Positions 26,142-36,600 of a DNA stretch of 64,000 bases are shown in pieces. The position numbers and the translations under genes are program-made. This DNA comes from Mucilaginibacter sp. (GTDB taxonomy: Bacteria; Bacteroidota; Bacteroidia; Sphingobacteriales; Sphingobacteriaceae). The notes beneath the pieces are model-generated. The model was not told the origin of the DNA. It saw only the letters and a program-made list of their open reading frames with translations, and ran no database searches. Numbering within the stretch: the stretch's first letter is position 1; every line of letters starts with the position of its first letter. The stretch is taken from NCBI GenBank assembly GCA_028288305.1, contig JAQBOA010000059.1, positions 53,507 through 117,506 on the forward strand, in the 5' to 3' direction.

Positions 26142-26999
26142 ATGAGGAATATAATGCTATTTATCGAAAATGTAACCGATGCCGAATCCCTTGCTAAAAA
26201 GGCGTTAATTGTTGCCCGTCAGTGTAAGGCTAACTTGCAACTATGCCACATTGTAAAAAATTCCGTTAATACAAAGTTGGTAATTCATCATGAAGATGAT
26301 GAATTATTTAATGAGGATAATTGCTTTGATATAGAAGAACTGGCCCGGCAGTTAAAAATTGCTGATTCTACGGAAGAAGCATTCAACCCGCAGATTGATT
26401 GCCTGGAAATAAGCACTTTTAATTCCCGCATAATTAATGAAATGGTTATCCGTCATAATATCTGGCTGATGATTATGGACGAACGACAGATAACCAGCCC
26501 TGAAGATATCATTTCAGAAAATCAAACTTTAAAGGTAATCAACAATATAAATTGCCCTTTGTTAATAATACCGCATGTTTTTGAATTAAGTTATTTTAGT
26601 AAAATAGCTTATGCTACCGACTTGCGTTATTGTGATTTAGGTGTAGTGAGATTTTTAAAGGTCTTCAATGCACAAATATTCATTACACATATAACAGCCC
26701 CGGGCCTTCCATGTTTGGAAGAACGTTATGCTCAGGAAATATTATCTGAAGAGATTTCAACTAAAGCAAATTACAGTAAAATGTTTTTAAGGAATATAAA
26801 TAGTGAAGACATAAAAAATGCCCTTGCATTGGTTGTAGATTCAATTGAAGTAAAAATGCTGGCAGTCGTGAATAAAAAACATAAAACATTTGAACGATTA
26901 TTTGATCATTTCCCGGCAAAAATGCTTACATATCATCATCTGCCAACGTTAATATTTCCTTATTTAAACTGGTTTAACCAGGCATCATTTTATAATTGA
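26142..26999 (+). CDS. Universal stress protein, tandem-domain
   Basis: 285 residues comprising two divergent UspA-like halves: residues about 1-143 (RNIMLFIENVTDAESLAKKALIVARQCKANLQLCHIV ... NCPLLIIPHV) and 149-278 (FSKIAYATDLRYCDLGVVRFLKVFNAQIFITHI ... LPTLIFPY). The ATP-binding GxxGxxxxG motif of classical UspA is not evident, so it may be a non-nucleotide-binding member. It is monocistronic with a 290-base AT-rich leader region that shows no other gene. Confidence 0.8.
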   Translation: MRNIMLFIENVTDAESLAKKALIVARQCKANLQLCHIVKNSVNTKLVIHHEDDELFNEDNCFDIEELARQLKIADSTEEAFNPQIDCLEISTFNSRIINEMVIRHNIWLMIMDERQITSPEDIISENQTLKVINNINCPLLIIPHVFELSYFSKIAYATDLRYCDLGVVRFLKVFNAQIFITHITAPGLPCLEERYAQEILSEEISTKANYSKMFLRNINSEDIKNALALVVDSIEVKMLAVVNKKHKTFERLFDHFPAKMLTYHHLPTLIFPYLNWFNQASFYN

Positions 27000-27046
27000 A
27001 AAAATTTAAAGACAGAATTTAAGAGCCAACTTATAACTCAGTGAAA

Positions 27047-27856
27047 TCACCCATTATCCGCGAAACCCGGATATAAGGTCATACCACCATCCATAAATAT
27101 GGTTGTACCGGTTATATAATCAGCCTCATCAGAAACAAGCCAGGCAGCGAGTTTGCCAATATCTTCCGGTTCGCCAATGCGGTTATAGGGAATAAGCGTT
27201 AATAGTTTTGCCAATGCTTCGGGTGTATCCCAGGCTCCTTTGTTTATAGGTGTCTGAATTGCACCCGGACCTATGCCTACCACCCTGATTTTATGGGGAG
27301 CCAATTCCTGTGCAATGGTTTTCATAAACATACTGATGCCTCCTTTACTGGTTGCATAGTTTACATGCCCTGCCCACGGAATTACCTCGTGAACACTGCT
27401 CATGCAAATTATTTTACCGGCCGCCTTACTCCGCTCCGGTACCACACCCCTGCGTATAAATTCCTTAGTGGCTTCGCGTGAACATAAAAACTGGCCGGTC
27501 AGGTTAATGCCGATCACCAAATTCCACTGATCCAAGGTCATATCAACAAATTTGGAATCCTTTTGAATGCCTGCATTATTTACCAATATATCAATTGTTC
27601 CATATTGCTGATACATTTCAGCAAACATGGCTTTTACTTCATCCTCCTTGCTGATATCCGCATGTATGGCGTATGCAATGCCTCCGGTGGCAGTAATTTC
27701 TTCAACAGTTTGTTGTGCTATTTCGTGGGCATCTACATGATTGATAACAACATGAGCCCCAGCGCTTGCCAGCGCTAAAGCAACGCCTTTACCTATACCG
27801 CTGTCGGCACCGGTTACTAATGCTGATTGTCCTTTTAATGATTGTGATGATGCCAT
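27047..27856 (-). CDS. SDR family oxidoreductase (glucose 1-dehydrogenase-like)
   Basis: 269 residues with a typical NAD(P)-dependent SDR layout: TGADSGIGKGVALALA, NNAGI, the catalytic Ser and YATSK, and a closing YITGTTIFMDGGMTLYPGF. The general resemblance is to the glucose 1-dehydrogenase group, but the substrate cannot be read from sequence. It is divergent from the ModE-like regulator at 28029. Confidence 0.87.
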   Translation of the reverse strand: MASSQSLKGQSALVTGADSGIGKGVALALASAGAHVVINHVDAHEIAQQTVEEITATGGIAYAIHADISKEDEVKAMFAEMYQQYGTIDILVNNAGIQKDSKFVDMTLDQWNLVIGINLTGQFLCSREATKEFIRRGVVPERSKAAGKIICMSSVHEVIPWAGHVNYATSKGGISMFMKTIAQELAPHKIRVVGIGPGAIQTPINKGAWDTPEALAKLLTLIPYNRIGEPEDIGKLAAWLVSDEADYITGTTIFMDGGMTLYPGFADNG

Positions 27857-28028
27857 AGGTATAATTTAAATGTTTAATATAAAGCTAATTATTTTAACTT
27901 CATTTTATTAAAAATTGTCAGTGCTTGACGTTAATATCTTTGTAAATTAATCATGATTTAATAGAATTTTAAATTTTGTTTATCTATAAAAAAAATTTAC
28001 TTTTCTCGTTATTAAGTTAATAAAATTG

Positions 28029-28373
28029 ATGGAAAGACCGGAATTTAAATTAAACGGCAGGATATGGATTGAAACGCCCGATGGGAAAGTATTGGGTCAT
28101 GGTCGGGTAGAACTGTTAGAACGCATAAAAGCATCGGGTTCTATCAGGCAGGCAGCTTTGCAAATGAAAATGTCGTACAAACAGGCCTGGGACCTGATCA
28201 ATCATATGAATGAAAATCTGGGTTCGCCAGTAGTGATTTCACATAGAGGGGGAAAGGGAGGAGGCAATGCTGTATTAACCGAAAACGGTTTAAAAGTAAT
28301 TGAACAATTTCACTCACTGCATAATATGTTCCTGGAATTCCTTAATGCCAGCAGTAATAATATACAGCTATAA
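28029..28373 (+). CDS. ModE-like winged-helix regulator (N-terminal domain only)
   Basis: 114 residues from ATG 28029. The LysR-type/ModE N-terminal helix-turn-helix is visible in GRVELLERIKASGSIRQAALQMKMSYKQAWDLINHMNENLG, followed by the wing HRGGKGGGNAVLTENG. The molybdate-binding TOBE domains of full ModE are absent, and no mod transport genes are near, so the ligand is unclear. Confidence 0.82.
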   Translation: MERPEFKLNGRIWIETPDGKVLGHGRVELLERIKASGSIRQAALQMKMSYKQAWDLINHMNENLGSPVVISHRGGKGGGNAVLTENGLKVIEQFHSLHNMFLEFLNASSNNIQL

Positions 28374-28401
28374 AATACGAACCTCATTTTCCTTATCATA
28401 T

Positions 28402-29919
28402 TTATTTTTTATCCGGCCAAATTGATTTTAGTTCAGTTATCGTAAAATCTTTAATAACCATTGCTTGCTGTGATTGAATATCTAAACGATCAAAACTTTT
28501 TTTTGGAAAAAACATACTAGTCATATTACTTAAACCACCGTCAGCAAATAATTCTACGGATGAAGCATCAACAATCAGTTTAAGATTGGAATAGGTGCTG
28601 TTTGTGAACCTGGGTGCGATTATTGGTTTTGTAAATTCGGCATTAAAAGCAACGACTCCTGATTTTGTACGGTCAATAAAATATGTATTATCCTTTTTAT
28701 GATAACCTATAACCAGTTTTTCTCCTATGCTGTTAGATAAAATGACAGAATAATCAATGACTTTATCGGTATTGAAGGTAATTATATATTGTTTGGGCAA
28801 ACTTTTAACTCTATTCTTAAACAACTCCGAAGCATCTGTAGTAACAGCCTTTAGTTTTATGATATCCAGTTCTTTTACAGGATTTGAAGAAAGAAATATT
28901 TCTCCATTAATTTGTTTTAATGATAATTCACGGGGGATGGTCATTGCATTTCTCCATTTTCGGGTTGGCACTTGATTAGCGTATAGCCAGTTGCTCATCC
29001 ATCCTATAAATATTTTTCGTTTTCCTGTATTATCCCATGTTACACCGGCATAATCATCCGGTCCGAAATCAATCCATTTGGTTTTATTATCAGCAGGTGT
29101 AAATGTTTTTCCGTTAAAATCACCTATAAAGTATTGAGTTGCTGAACCGCCATTAGGACCGCCGGGGTTAATGCTAACCAGTAATACCCAATAATTTTTA
29201 TCATTTAATTTAAGCTGAAAAAGATCAGGGCATTCCCAAACACCGCCATGTGCGCCTTCCGCTTTGCCAAACTCACCCGTTTTAGTCCAGTTTTTTAGAT
29301 TTGGTGATGAATAAAATGTAACCCTGTCTTTTGTAGCCAGGGTCATTATCCATTCTTTACCAGGTTCATACCATCTTACATTAGGATCCCTGAAATCTTT
29401 AATTCCCGGATTTTTTAACACGGGGTTACCCTTATACTTTATCCAGGTATTGCCTTCGTCAAGACTATAGGCCAAACTTTCGTTTTGAACATTACTGGCT
29501 CCGGCCGTTTCCAGTTTTGGGTCGTGATGTGTAAATATCGCGACAAGCGGCACTTGTCCCTTTTTACCCAAGCCAGAGGTGTTATGCTCATCAACAACAG
29601 CGCTTCCCGAAAATATATAACCCAAACTATCCGGATACAAAGCTATTGGCAATTGTTTCCAGTGTATAAGGTCTTTACTTACTGCATGGCCCCAATGCAT
29701 TGGCCCCCAAACAATATCTTTGGGATAGTATTGAAAAAATAAATGGTATACTCCTTTATAATAAACCATCCCGTTAGGGTCGTTCATCCATTTTTCTTTA
29801 GGTGAAAAATGAACCTGTAACCGGTATCGCTCATGATAAGCAGGGTTGTTTTTTACCTGAGCTTTTAAAAAAAGCATACTTAACACCCAAATGGTTAGTA
29901 AAAGGAATCGTTTTAACAT
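28402..29919 (-). CDS. Glycoside hydrolase family 32 (levanase/inulinase/invertase type), secreted
   Basis: 505 residues with a signal peptide (LLLTIWVLSMLFLKAQ). The five-bladed propeller active-site motifs are intact: WMNDPNG with the nucleophile Asp, FRDPNV with the transition-state Asp, and WECPDLF with the acid/base Glu. The C-terminal beta-sandwich includes LIVDASSVELFADGG. It hydrolyses beta-fructosides such as levan, inulin or sucrose. It lies 51 bases after an outer-membrane protein gene on the same strand; no SusCD pair is adjacent. Confidence 0.93.
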   Translation of the reverse strand: MLKRFLLLTIWVLSMLFLKAQVKNNPAYHERYRLQVHFSPKEKWMNDPNGMVYYKGVYHLFFQYYPKDIVWGPMHWGHAVSKDLIHWKQLPIALYPDSLGYIFSGSAVVDEHNTSGLGKKGQVPLVAIFTHHDPKLETAGASNVQNESLAYSLDEGNTWIKYKGNPVLKNPGIKDFRDPNVRWYEPGKEWIMTLATKDRVTFYSSPNLKNWTKTGEFGKAEGAHGGVWECPDLFQLKLNDKNYWVLLVSINPGGPNGGSATQYFIGDFNGKTFTPADNKTKWIDFGPDDYAGVTWDNTGKRKIFIGWMSNWLYANQVPTRKWRNAMTIPRELSLKQINGEIFLSSNPVKELDIIKLKAVTTDASELFKNRVKSLPKQYIITFNTDKVIDYSVILSNSIGEKLVIGYHKKDNTYFIDRTKSGVVAFNAEFTKPIIAPRFTNSTYSNLKLIVDASSVELFADGGLSNMTSMFFPKKSFDRLDIQSQQAMVIKDFTITELKSIWPDKK

Positions 29920-29970
29920 TTACTTGATATTTAGATTTAGTTAAATATCATAATAAAAAATCAAGAACAA

Positions 29971-30738
29971 TTATTTTTTTACTTCGTACCCCAATCCTAT
30001 ATTAAATGTTAAAAATACGGCGCTTTGCTTTTGGTTTGGATTATTAGCTTCCGGCGTATAGTTATGATATAGTCTCCAATCACTTGCATAAGTGTTGAAA
30101 TAATAACCGGCCCTTATACCAATAGGGATGTTACGCTGAATGGTAAAGCATTCCATTTGTTTTGGTTTCAATTTGATCACATAATCAAAGCCTGCTCCTA
30201 AATCAATGCCAAAATTTGGCTGATAAAAAGTTTTGCTGGATGTACTGTTCAATAATTCATCTGAAAAATTGGAAGTACTTTGTAGGCGGTTTTTATCCTC
30301 GATGTTCAATATAGCGGCAGATAAATTAATGCCTGCAAAAGGGTATAACCTGAAATTAGAATTTTGCGATACATTATATCCTAACCTAAAATACGCCTGG
30401 TATTGATTGTATTTAACATCGAGGTTATTTAGTGATGATTTGGCTACAGGTGTAAAACCAATCCCATCTTCCATAAGCCAGTTATGATGGATGTGGCTCA
30501 TTGAGGCATCGATCCAAAGATCATATTGATTTATTGATCGAATACCGTTATTGTTGAGTACCTGGTTAAGCTGACTTATATTACCTTTACGGTAAGTGAG
30601 CTGTATTTGTGCCGCTCCGGCAAAATCATGTGCATGCATAAACCAGCTTCTGGTTTTAACGGTATCTGTTTGAGCCTTTAACGTTACAGTGCCAAGTAAG
30701 GCGGTAATTAATAATAGAGTGGAAATCAGTTTTTTCAT
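29971..30738 (-). CDS. Outer-membrane beta-barrel protein, uncharacterised
   Basis: 255 residues with a signal peptide (LISTLLLITALLGTVTLKAQ) and then amphipathic beta-strands (YQAYFRLGYNV, FRLYPFAGINLSAAIL, FLTFNIGLGYEVKK at the end) typical of small outer-membrane barrels. No family was recognised. It lies upstream of the GH32 gene on the same strand and may share its transcript. Confidence 0.6.
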   Translation of the reverse strand: MKKLISTLLLITALLGTVTLKAQTDTVKTRSWFMHAHDFAGAAQIQLTYRKGNISQLNQVLNNNGIRSINQYDLWIDASMSHIHHNWLMEDGIGFTPVAKSSLNNLDVKYNQYQAYFRLGYNVSQNSNFRLYPFAGINLSAAILNIEDKNRLQSTSNFSDELLNSTSSKTFYQPNFGIDLGAGFDYVIKLKPKQMECFTIQRNIPIGIRAGYYFNTYASDWRLYHNYTPEANNPNQKQSAVFLTFNIGLGYEVKK

Positions 30739-30980
30739 AATGATAAATGAGTAAGATGAATAAATGAATACTTTTAAATTGAATTTAACTATTAGTATTA
30801 AATACTATACCGTAAGTTAATATAATGTTTTATTTAGCTACGTTTTTATATTGAATTAGGTTTTCCAGGAAGGAAATTATGATTTAGTGATGACTAATTA
30901 GTACCAAACCTACATTGGCAGCTTCATGCATATAAAGGTTTATAAAGAACAATACTTACAAAATATTAGTATTTTGCAGC

Positions 30981-31733
30981 ATGAAAAGACTGTTATCACC
31001 GTTTTTTAAAATATTTTTGATTGTTTACTTCCTTACTAACACAGCCTTGACAAAACCAATGCCTCTACCTCCTGCAAAACAATTAATGCTTGTTGTTACT
31101 GATGGCTGGAACAATTTAAAAGGCACCATTTATTGCTTCGAAAAGCACCAGGATAAATGGATATTGAAGTTTAGCAATTCGGTTGTGGTTGGTAGCAAAG
31201 GAATGGGCATAGGGGATGGGCTGGTATCGCTTTCGATTAGCAATGCACCAGTTAAAAAGGAAGGTGATATGAAAGCACCTGCTGGTTTTTTTACGATTGG
31301 GACTGCATTTGGCTATGCTGATTATAAAGACGCCAAATGGATAAAAAATCCTTATGTAAAAGCTACAGATACGCTTATTTGCGTGGATGATATGCATTCA
31401 GCTCATTACAATACTTTGGTTAATAATGATCCTGCTAAAAGCGATTGGAACAGTTTTGAACATATGCACCTAAAAAAAGAATATTATAAATGGGGTTTAT
31501 TTATTAACCATAATTCGCCAAATGTTAAACCGGGTGTTGGCTCTTGTATATTTATGCATATATGGGAAAATGACCATGAAGGGACAGCTGGTTGTACTGC
31601 TATGACAGAAGCCAACCTGCTTAGAATACTACATTGGATTAATGCCGGAGATAGCCCTTTGTTGGTTCAACTGCCCAAAAAGGAGTATGTAAAGATTAGG
31701 AAAGAGTTTGATTTGCCAGAAGTTGCATTCTGA
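30981..31733 (+). CDS. L,D-transpeptidase family protein (YkuD-like)
   Basis: 250 residues with a signal sequence (FFKIFLIVYFLTNTALT). The catalytic region contains WGLFINHNSPNVKPGVGSCIFMHIW followed by GTAGCTAM, which provides the His and nucleophile Cys of YkuD-type enzymes. These form or cleave 3-3 crosslinks or attach proteins to peptidoglycan in the periplasm. The gene stands alone. Confidence 0.85.
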   Translation: MKRLLSPFFKIFLIVYFLTNTALTKPMPLPPAKQLMLVVTDGWNNLKGTIYCFEKHQDKWILKFSNSVVVGSKGMGIGDGLVSLSISNAPVKKEGDMKAPAGFFTIGTAFGYADYKDAKWIKNPYVKATDTLICVDDMHSAHYNTLVNNDPAKSDWNSFEHMHLKKEYYKWGLFINHNSPNVKPGVGSCIFMHIWENDHEGTAGCTAMTEANLLRILHWINAGDSPLLVQLPKKEYVKIRKEFDLPEVAF

Positions 31734-31837
31734 TATAGTTAATGTGTTTTCCATTTACACAATACTAATAAAGTACTGTTAATCTTATTGCTATACATCG
31801 CCAGATCATACATAGCCATTTAATTAAAAAAATTCAA

Positions 31838-32068
31838 TTATTTTTCAGGTTTTCTATCATCTCCGATCCTGCTTTTTATTTTACTAAACAGCAACTCACT
31901 ATTAAAGTAGTGCTGATCTTTTTGTTTCCAGAAATCCTTAAAAAACTTGTAGAGTTTCCTGTTCAACTCATCAGCTGCCAGCAATTGCTGGAATTCTTTA
32001 AATTCCTCTTCACTTATCTCGGATGATAATTGTTTGCTAAGTAGCTCTATAAATCTTTCGTTTAACAT
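31838..32068 (-). CDS. Orphan FecR-type anti-sigma N-terminal domain (short or truncated)
   Basis: 76 residues, closely similar to residues 1-70 of the FecR-type anti-sigma factor encoded at 42246-43328: both start M(L/I)N(E/D)RFIELL(S/T)K, share FFK.(F/Y)W.Q(K/E).Q.Y.N and LLFSKIKSRIG / LMFRRIKSRIG. The membrane segment, FecR domain and C-terminal domain are absent, and the downstream sequence shows no remnant of them. It may be a decayed duplicate or a soluble stand-alone sigma-binding domain. No sigma factor gene is adjacent. Confidence 0.6.
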   Translation of the reverse strand: MLNERFIELLSKQLSSEISEEEFKEFQQLLAADELNRKLYKFFKDFWKQKDQHYFNSELLFSKIKSRIGDDRKPEK

Positions 32069-32082
32069 TGTGCCTGGTACAT

Positions 32083-32118
32083 ATCTTTAATAGACATAAG
32101 ATCTTTAATAGACATAAG
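32083..32118. repeat. Perfect 18-base tandem duplication
   Basis: ATCTTTAATAGACATAAG occurs twice in direct succession (32083-32100 and 32101-32118), 15 bases upstream of the orphan FecR-like gene's start codon. The second copy overlaps a 20-base palindrome. Confidence 0.85.
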
Positions 32119-32132
32119 ACAGCTGTCTTATG
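32113..32132. promoter_or_regulatory. Perfect 20-base palindrome, possible operator
   Basis: CATAAGACAGCTGTCTTATG is its own reverse complement. It sits 44 bases upstream of the orphan FecR-like gene. A regulator site is a reasonable guess; a hairpin in RNA is the alternative. Confidence 0.5.
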
Positions 32133-32267
32133 CAAAACGCTACAAGCTTTAATAAAATATGTAAAATTATGATAAACAGGCTGAAGCTATTAAGGCTTTT
32201 GGGAATAACAGATTTTATTTACCTGATTTTCATTTAGTTGCAGCAAATTCCGAAGTGTAAACATCAA

Positions 32268-33611
32268 CTATTTAACCAGAGGTAAAATATCGGCATTTTT
32301 AATTTTGGTGATGATATTGGCAGCTATCTGCCTGCCTTGATTGTTGCCTTTTTCAATACTTTCCATATAATGTATGCCGCCGTAAAAACGAGAAATAGAT
32401 GCCTCAGCAGCAGCTTGACGGAACGATTTAAATGACCGCTGACTGCTTCCGAAAGGTATTTCGGTATTATCAGTATAAGCAAAATTATCACCTAATAAAT
32501 AGGTCAGCAACTCTGCCGATGCGTTGGAAATAACTGCATGCCCACTTGTGTATTCCGGAAACGGGGGAGTTTGCAAAAGGGGCTGCCATTTAATATCCAT
32601 ATATTTATTAATGTATGTTTCAGGGCGTATGCGATTACTTCTGTATTTCTCATCCCAGCAACTAATAAAAGCATCAGTTATTGTAACACCTTCAAGTGCT
32701 AATACCATTATTGATTTGTCAAAGTTTAAATGAGCTTGTTTACATGCTAATCCGGCTATGTTCATCCAATGCCCGCCCGGACTTATTTTCTTAAATCCGA
32801 TGGCCATATGCCCTGATGTTGTAATCGCAAACGGATTACAATCCCAAAAAAGAGCCTGATCAATCTGTTCGGTAGTTAAATGTTTCGATACATCATAAAC
32901 TTCTTCTGCTTGTTTGTAAAAGGTTGAGGATGGGTCTTTGCTGAATATGGCAGGCGGCACAGGGCTAAATTGATTTGCTGAGTCAATCACCATAGTTCTA
33001 ATGCTATTCCAGTTGGGTTCAACAGGTTCAAAATATCCAGGAGGGGTAGGGTACCAATGACCTTCCTCTTTTAATGGTGTATATCTTTTTAACGTGCTTA
33101 GTTTATTGTAATGATCTGTTTTTGAAAAGTTGATAATGGCAATTGAAGCGATCTCTGCAACTTTTACTGACTTATCAATAACTGCTTGTTCAATCTTTGT
33201 TTTTTGCAGTAGTTGGATAAAAGCATCTTCATCATCCTTAAGCATATAGCCAGATGGCAGCAACTGTTTGGCTGTTTCCAGTATGCTATAATAAGCTGCT
33301 ATTCTGTAATCATATTTTGAGCCGATAGTATCTAACCCACTATCGGATTTGTAATGATTTATAAAAGTTTGCAGCGCCGGGACATTTTTATTATTTGCAG
33401 CAACAATGTTATAAGCGCTTAACAGGCAATAAGCATAATAGCGGGCGGCTACAGGGGGGCTGGTTACATCATGTATCATTACCATTGTTATCGCATTAAC
33501 GGCATGATCAGGTTGCAAATAATCAGGGAAGGCTTTCTGACCAGTTTGTGCAAAACTATGCCTGGCAGCTATTAAACAAAATACAAGAATTGCCTTTTTT
33601 AAATAGTTCAT
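32268..33611 (-). CDS. PAP2/vanadium-haloperoxidase-like secreted protein
   Basis: 447 residues with a signal peptide (KAILVFCLIAARHSFAQ). The superfamily motifs are KX6RP (KYRSNRIRP), SGH (YTSGHA) and SRX5H (SRFYGGIHYMES), all in the expected order. It is a second member of the group at 20203-21756, but lacks a lipobox. Its ATG overlaps the stop of the VCBS gene by one base (TAATG), so the two are translationally coupled. Confidence 0.87.
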   Translation of the reverse strand: MNYLKKAILVFCLIAARHSFAQTGQKAFPDYLQPDHAVNAITMVMIHDVTSPPVAARYYAYCLLSAYNIVAANNKNVPALQTFINHYKSDSGLDTIGSKYDYRIAAYYSILETAKQLLPSGYMLKDDEDAFIQLLQKTKIEQAVIDKSVKVAEIASIAIINFSKTDHYNKLSTLKRYTPLKEEGHWYPTPPGYFEPVEPNWNSIRTMVIDSANQFSPVPPAIFSKDPSSTFYKQAEEVYDVSKHLTTEQIDQALFWDCNPFAITTSGHMAIGFKKISPGGHWMNIAGLACKQAHLNFDKSIMVLALEGVTITDAFISCWDEKYRSNRIRPETYINKYMDIKWQPLLQTPPFPEYTSGHAVISNASAELLTYLLGDNFAYTDNTEIPFGSSQRSFKSFRQAAAEASISRFYGGIHYMESIEKGNNQGRQIAANIITKIKNADILPLVK

Positions 33612-36600
33612 TATTCTTTATAAAATTGTAGCGGTCCGTCGTTTAAGCCTATCAGTAAATAAGAGGTCTTATTAATGTTTATTTCAAGTGCTGATTTTAC
33701 ATCTCCAATAATTGAAAGTCCGGATGATGGCTGAAGAACATAAGTAAATCCACCCTTACCGTCACCTTTTAACAGGCAGCCATAATTGGCATCAAAACTG
33801 CCTAATTTAAGCCTGTTATCGGAATGATTACCAAGTAAAAGAATATCTGTATGGCCATCATGATCGAAATCACCGGCAAGTATTTGAGTTACCGTTGAAA
33901 ACTGTGCTTCAAGGGGTAAAGTTGTAGCTGTAAATTTCCCATTGTGATTAATAAAGAGGTTTGTTTTCATTTCGTTAGCACTCAGTTTGCCGGCTTTGCC
34001 AAGGTCTTCAGTGCTAAATATTTCATTCATAGTTGCATCGGCGTAAGCTTTATACGAATTAAATTTTTTGCGCATAGGATATATTTGTTCATTTAACTCA
34101 TCACGGCTTATAAACGGATAGCTTGTACCCTTGATATAAAAATTAAAAAAGGGATCAATAGAGCCATTGTTGTCAAAATCGGCAAAATACAATTCCGCAG
34201 GTTCTTTATCTGAGGCATGTATCTGAGTATTTAAACCAAGATTTCCGGCAATTAGGTCAGGTTTACCATCTCCATTTACATCTGCGAATGCCATTTTAAA
34301 CCAAAACCCTTTTTGAGGCGCATCAAAATAGTCACTCGTTTTGTCTTTAAAACCCTCTGGAGTATTGATCAATACTGTTATAGGCATCAGTTCTCCGCAT
34401 ATCACCAGGTCCTTACGGCCATCATTATTCATGTCAATCCATTGCGCATCCGTTACCATACCTATTTTACTGAAAGGTATACTGGCAGCTTTAAATTTCC
34501 CTTTACCGTCGTTGATCAATAAATAGCTTTCGGGCGCAAGCGGATATTTTCCGGGTATTACCCTGCCACCTACAAAAAGATCAATATCGCCATCGCCGTC
34601 AAAGTCACATGGTTTTACACATGATTTACTACTGCCGTTAAGGACGGGTAAAGCGTCAGCTGACAATATAAAATTGCCTTTACCATCATTCAGATACAGT
34701 TCATCCTGAAGATCAGGTGTATTTGGTTCATATAAGGAGTAACCGCCTTTCGCTATGTAAAGGTCGGGATAACCGTCACCATTCGCATCAAAAAAAACAG
34801 CAGCAGATGTTGTTCCAATATTTTCAGCGTTTCCTCTAAGGTTTATTTCCCGGTATCTGCCGCCGGGCTGTTGAAGATAAATTTTACCGGGGCTATTCTG
34901 CCCGCCACTAATAAACAAATCTTCCAGGCCATCATGATTTACATCAGCCTTTGCAATTACAGGCGCGGTTTTTGAATACATAAACAGCATCAGCAACTGG
35001 CGTTTAAAATCATTAATAGTTATTTCTTCAGGCTTAAAATCAATAATAGGGGCAGTGTGTGTGAATATTGGTTTAACAGCGGTTGCTAAGGTTTTATATA
35101 ACGTTAAAGCGGGTTGGTATTTTATTGTTAGCAACTGGTTTGATTTAACAGACACAAGGGATTGCACAGTCTGATCGGGCCAGATAACCCGGACAGAATC
35201 AACCATTTTATTGTCGCCTAAGCCAAAGTTCAGTGTGGTGGAAACACATGATAAATATCCTCTATTGGGATTAACTTCCTGGTATTGTAAATTTCCGGGG
35301 GTATATATATAAACTTTTGCTCCAATAGCGTTGGTGTTTTTCCCTGTCCCTTTAAGTTTAACAGCAACATAATTTGTGTTATTGTTTTCACGGCTCATAT
35401 TCTGGTAAATCGAGGCCGGTTGATTGACGTTATTTACAATAAGGTCAAGATCTCCGTCATTATCCAGATCGGCATAAACAGCGCCACTTGATATGCCTGG
35501 CTGGTTTAAGCCCCATTCTACCTGCTTGTTTACAAAAGTAAGATCGTGATTATTACGAAAAATATAATTAGGTATCGAAGTAGAAGGCATTGCGTTTATC
35601 AGGTCCATCAACAGAAATGGCTCACCAGCCAAAGCTTTTTTTATTTTGTAATCGCCCCAATACCGTAAAAAATCTTTATTAGTATAGTCTCTTAAATATC
35701 CGTTGCTTATAAAAATATCTTTGTAGCCATCGTTATCAAAATCCGCAATCAGGGGACACCAGCTCCAGTCGGTATTCGAAACGCCGGCTAATTGCCCAAT
35801 TTCACTAAAAGTGCCATCGCCGTTGTTTAGCTGAAGCATATTGCGCATATATTGTTTATACAAGCCCTGGTTTTGCATCAATGCAAAGGACTCATAGTTT
35901 TCTTCAAGTTGTAATGATTTTTGCCTGTGGTTATCTTCCGGCAACATATCAAGTGATAATATATCTGGGAGACCGTCATTATTAAAATCGGCAATGTCAA
36001 CTCCCATTGAAAAGTGGGACATATGTCTCAGCATTTCCTGTGATTTTTCAGTAAAAGTGCCGTCGTGATTATTGATATATAAATAATCTGGTTCGTTATA
36101 GTCATTGGTTACATAAATGTCGGGCCAGCCATCTTTATTTATATCGGCAATAGCTACTCCCAAGCCAAAAGTGAGTGGGTTTTGAACTATTCCTGCTTTT
36201 TTAGAAACATCGGTAAAATGGCCGTTATCATTTCTGAAAAGTTTATTGCTTGCCAGATCGTCTGTTTCGTTTTTATACCGGGCAAGTTCCATATTATCAA
36301 TTTTTTTAATATTATGATTTAACAGGAACATATCCAGGTCGCCGTCACCATCATAATCAAAAAAAACTGTTTGTGTACTGTATCCGGGGTCATCAAGTCC
36401 ATAATCTTTTGCTTCTTCCTTAAAGTGAGGAATGCCGTTCTTATCTAACCCCTGGTTTATAAATAATTGATTTCTCCGGGTTTCAGTATTAGTTTTACCC
36501 GAATAGCAAATGTAAATATCCAACAACCCATCGCCATTAACATCGGCCATTGTTACACCGGTTTTCCACCCGCCTGATCTGCCCTCCAGTTCAGGGCATG

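Noticed and set aside
32083..32118. The tandem 18-base repeat as the start of a CRISPR or iteron array
   Set aside because: Only two directly adjacent copies exist with no spacer, and no cas or replication genes are near.
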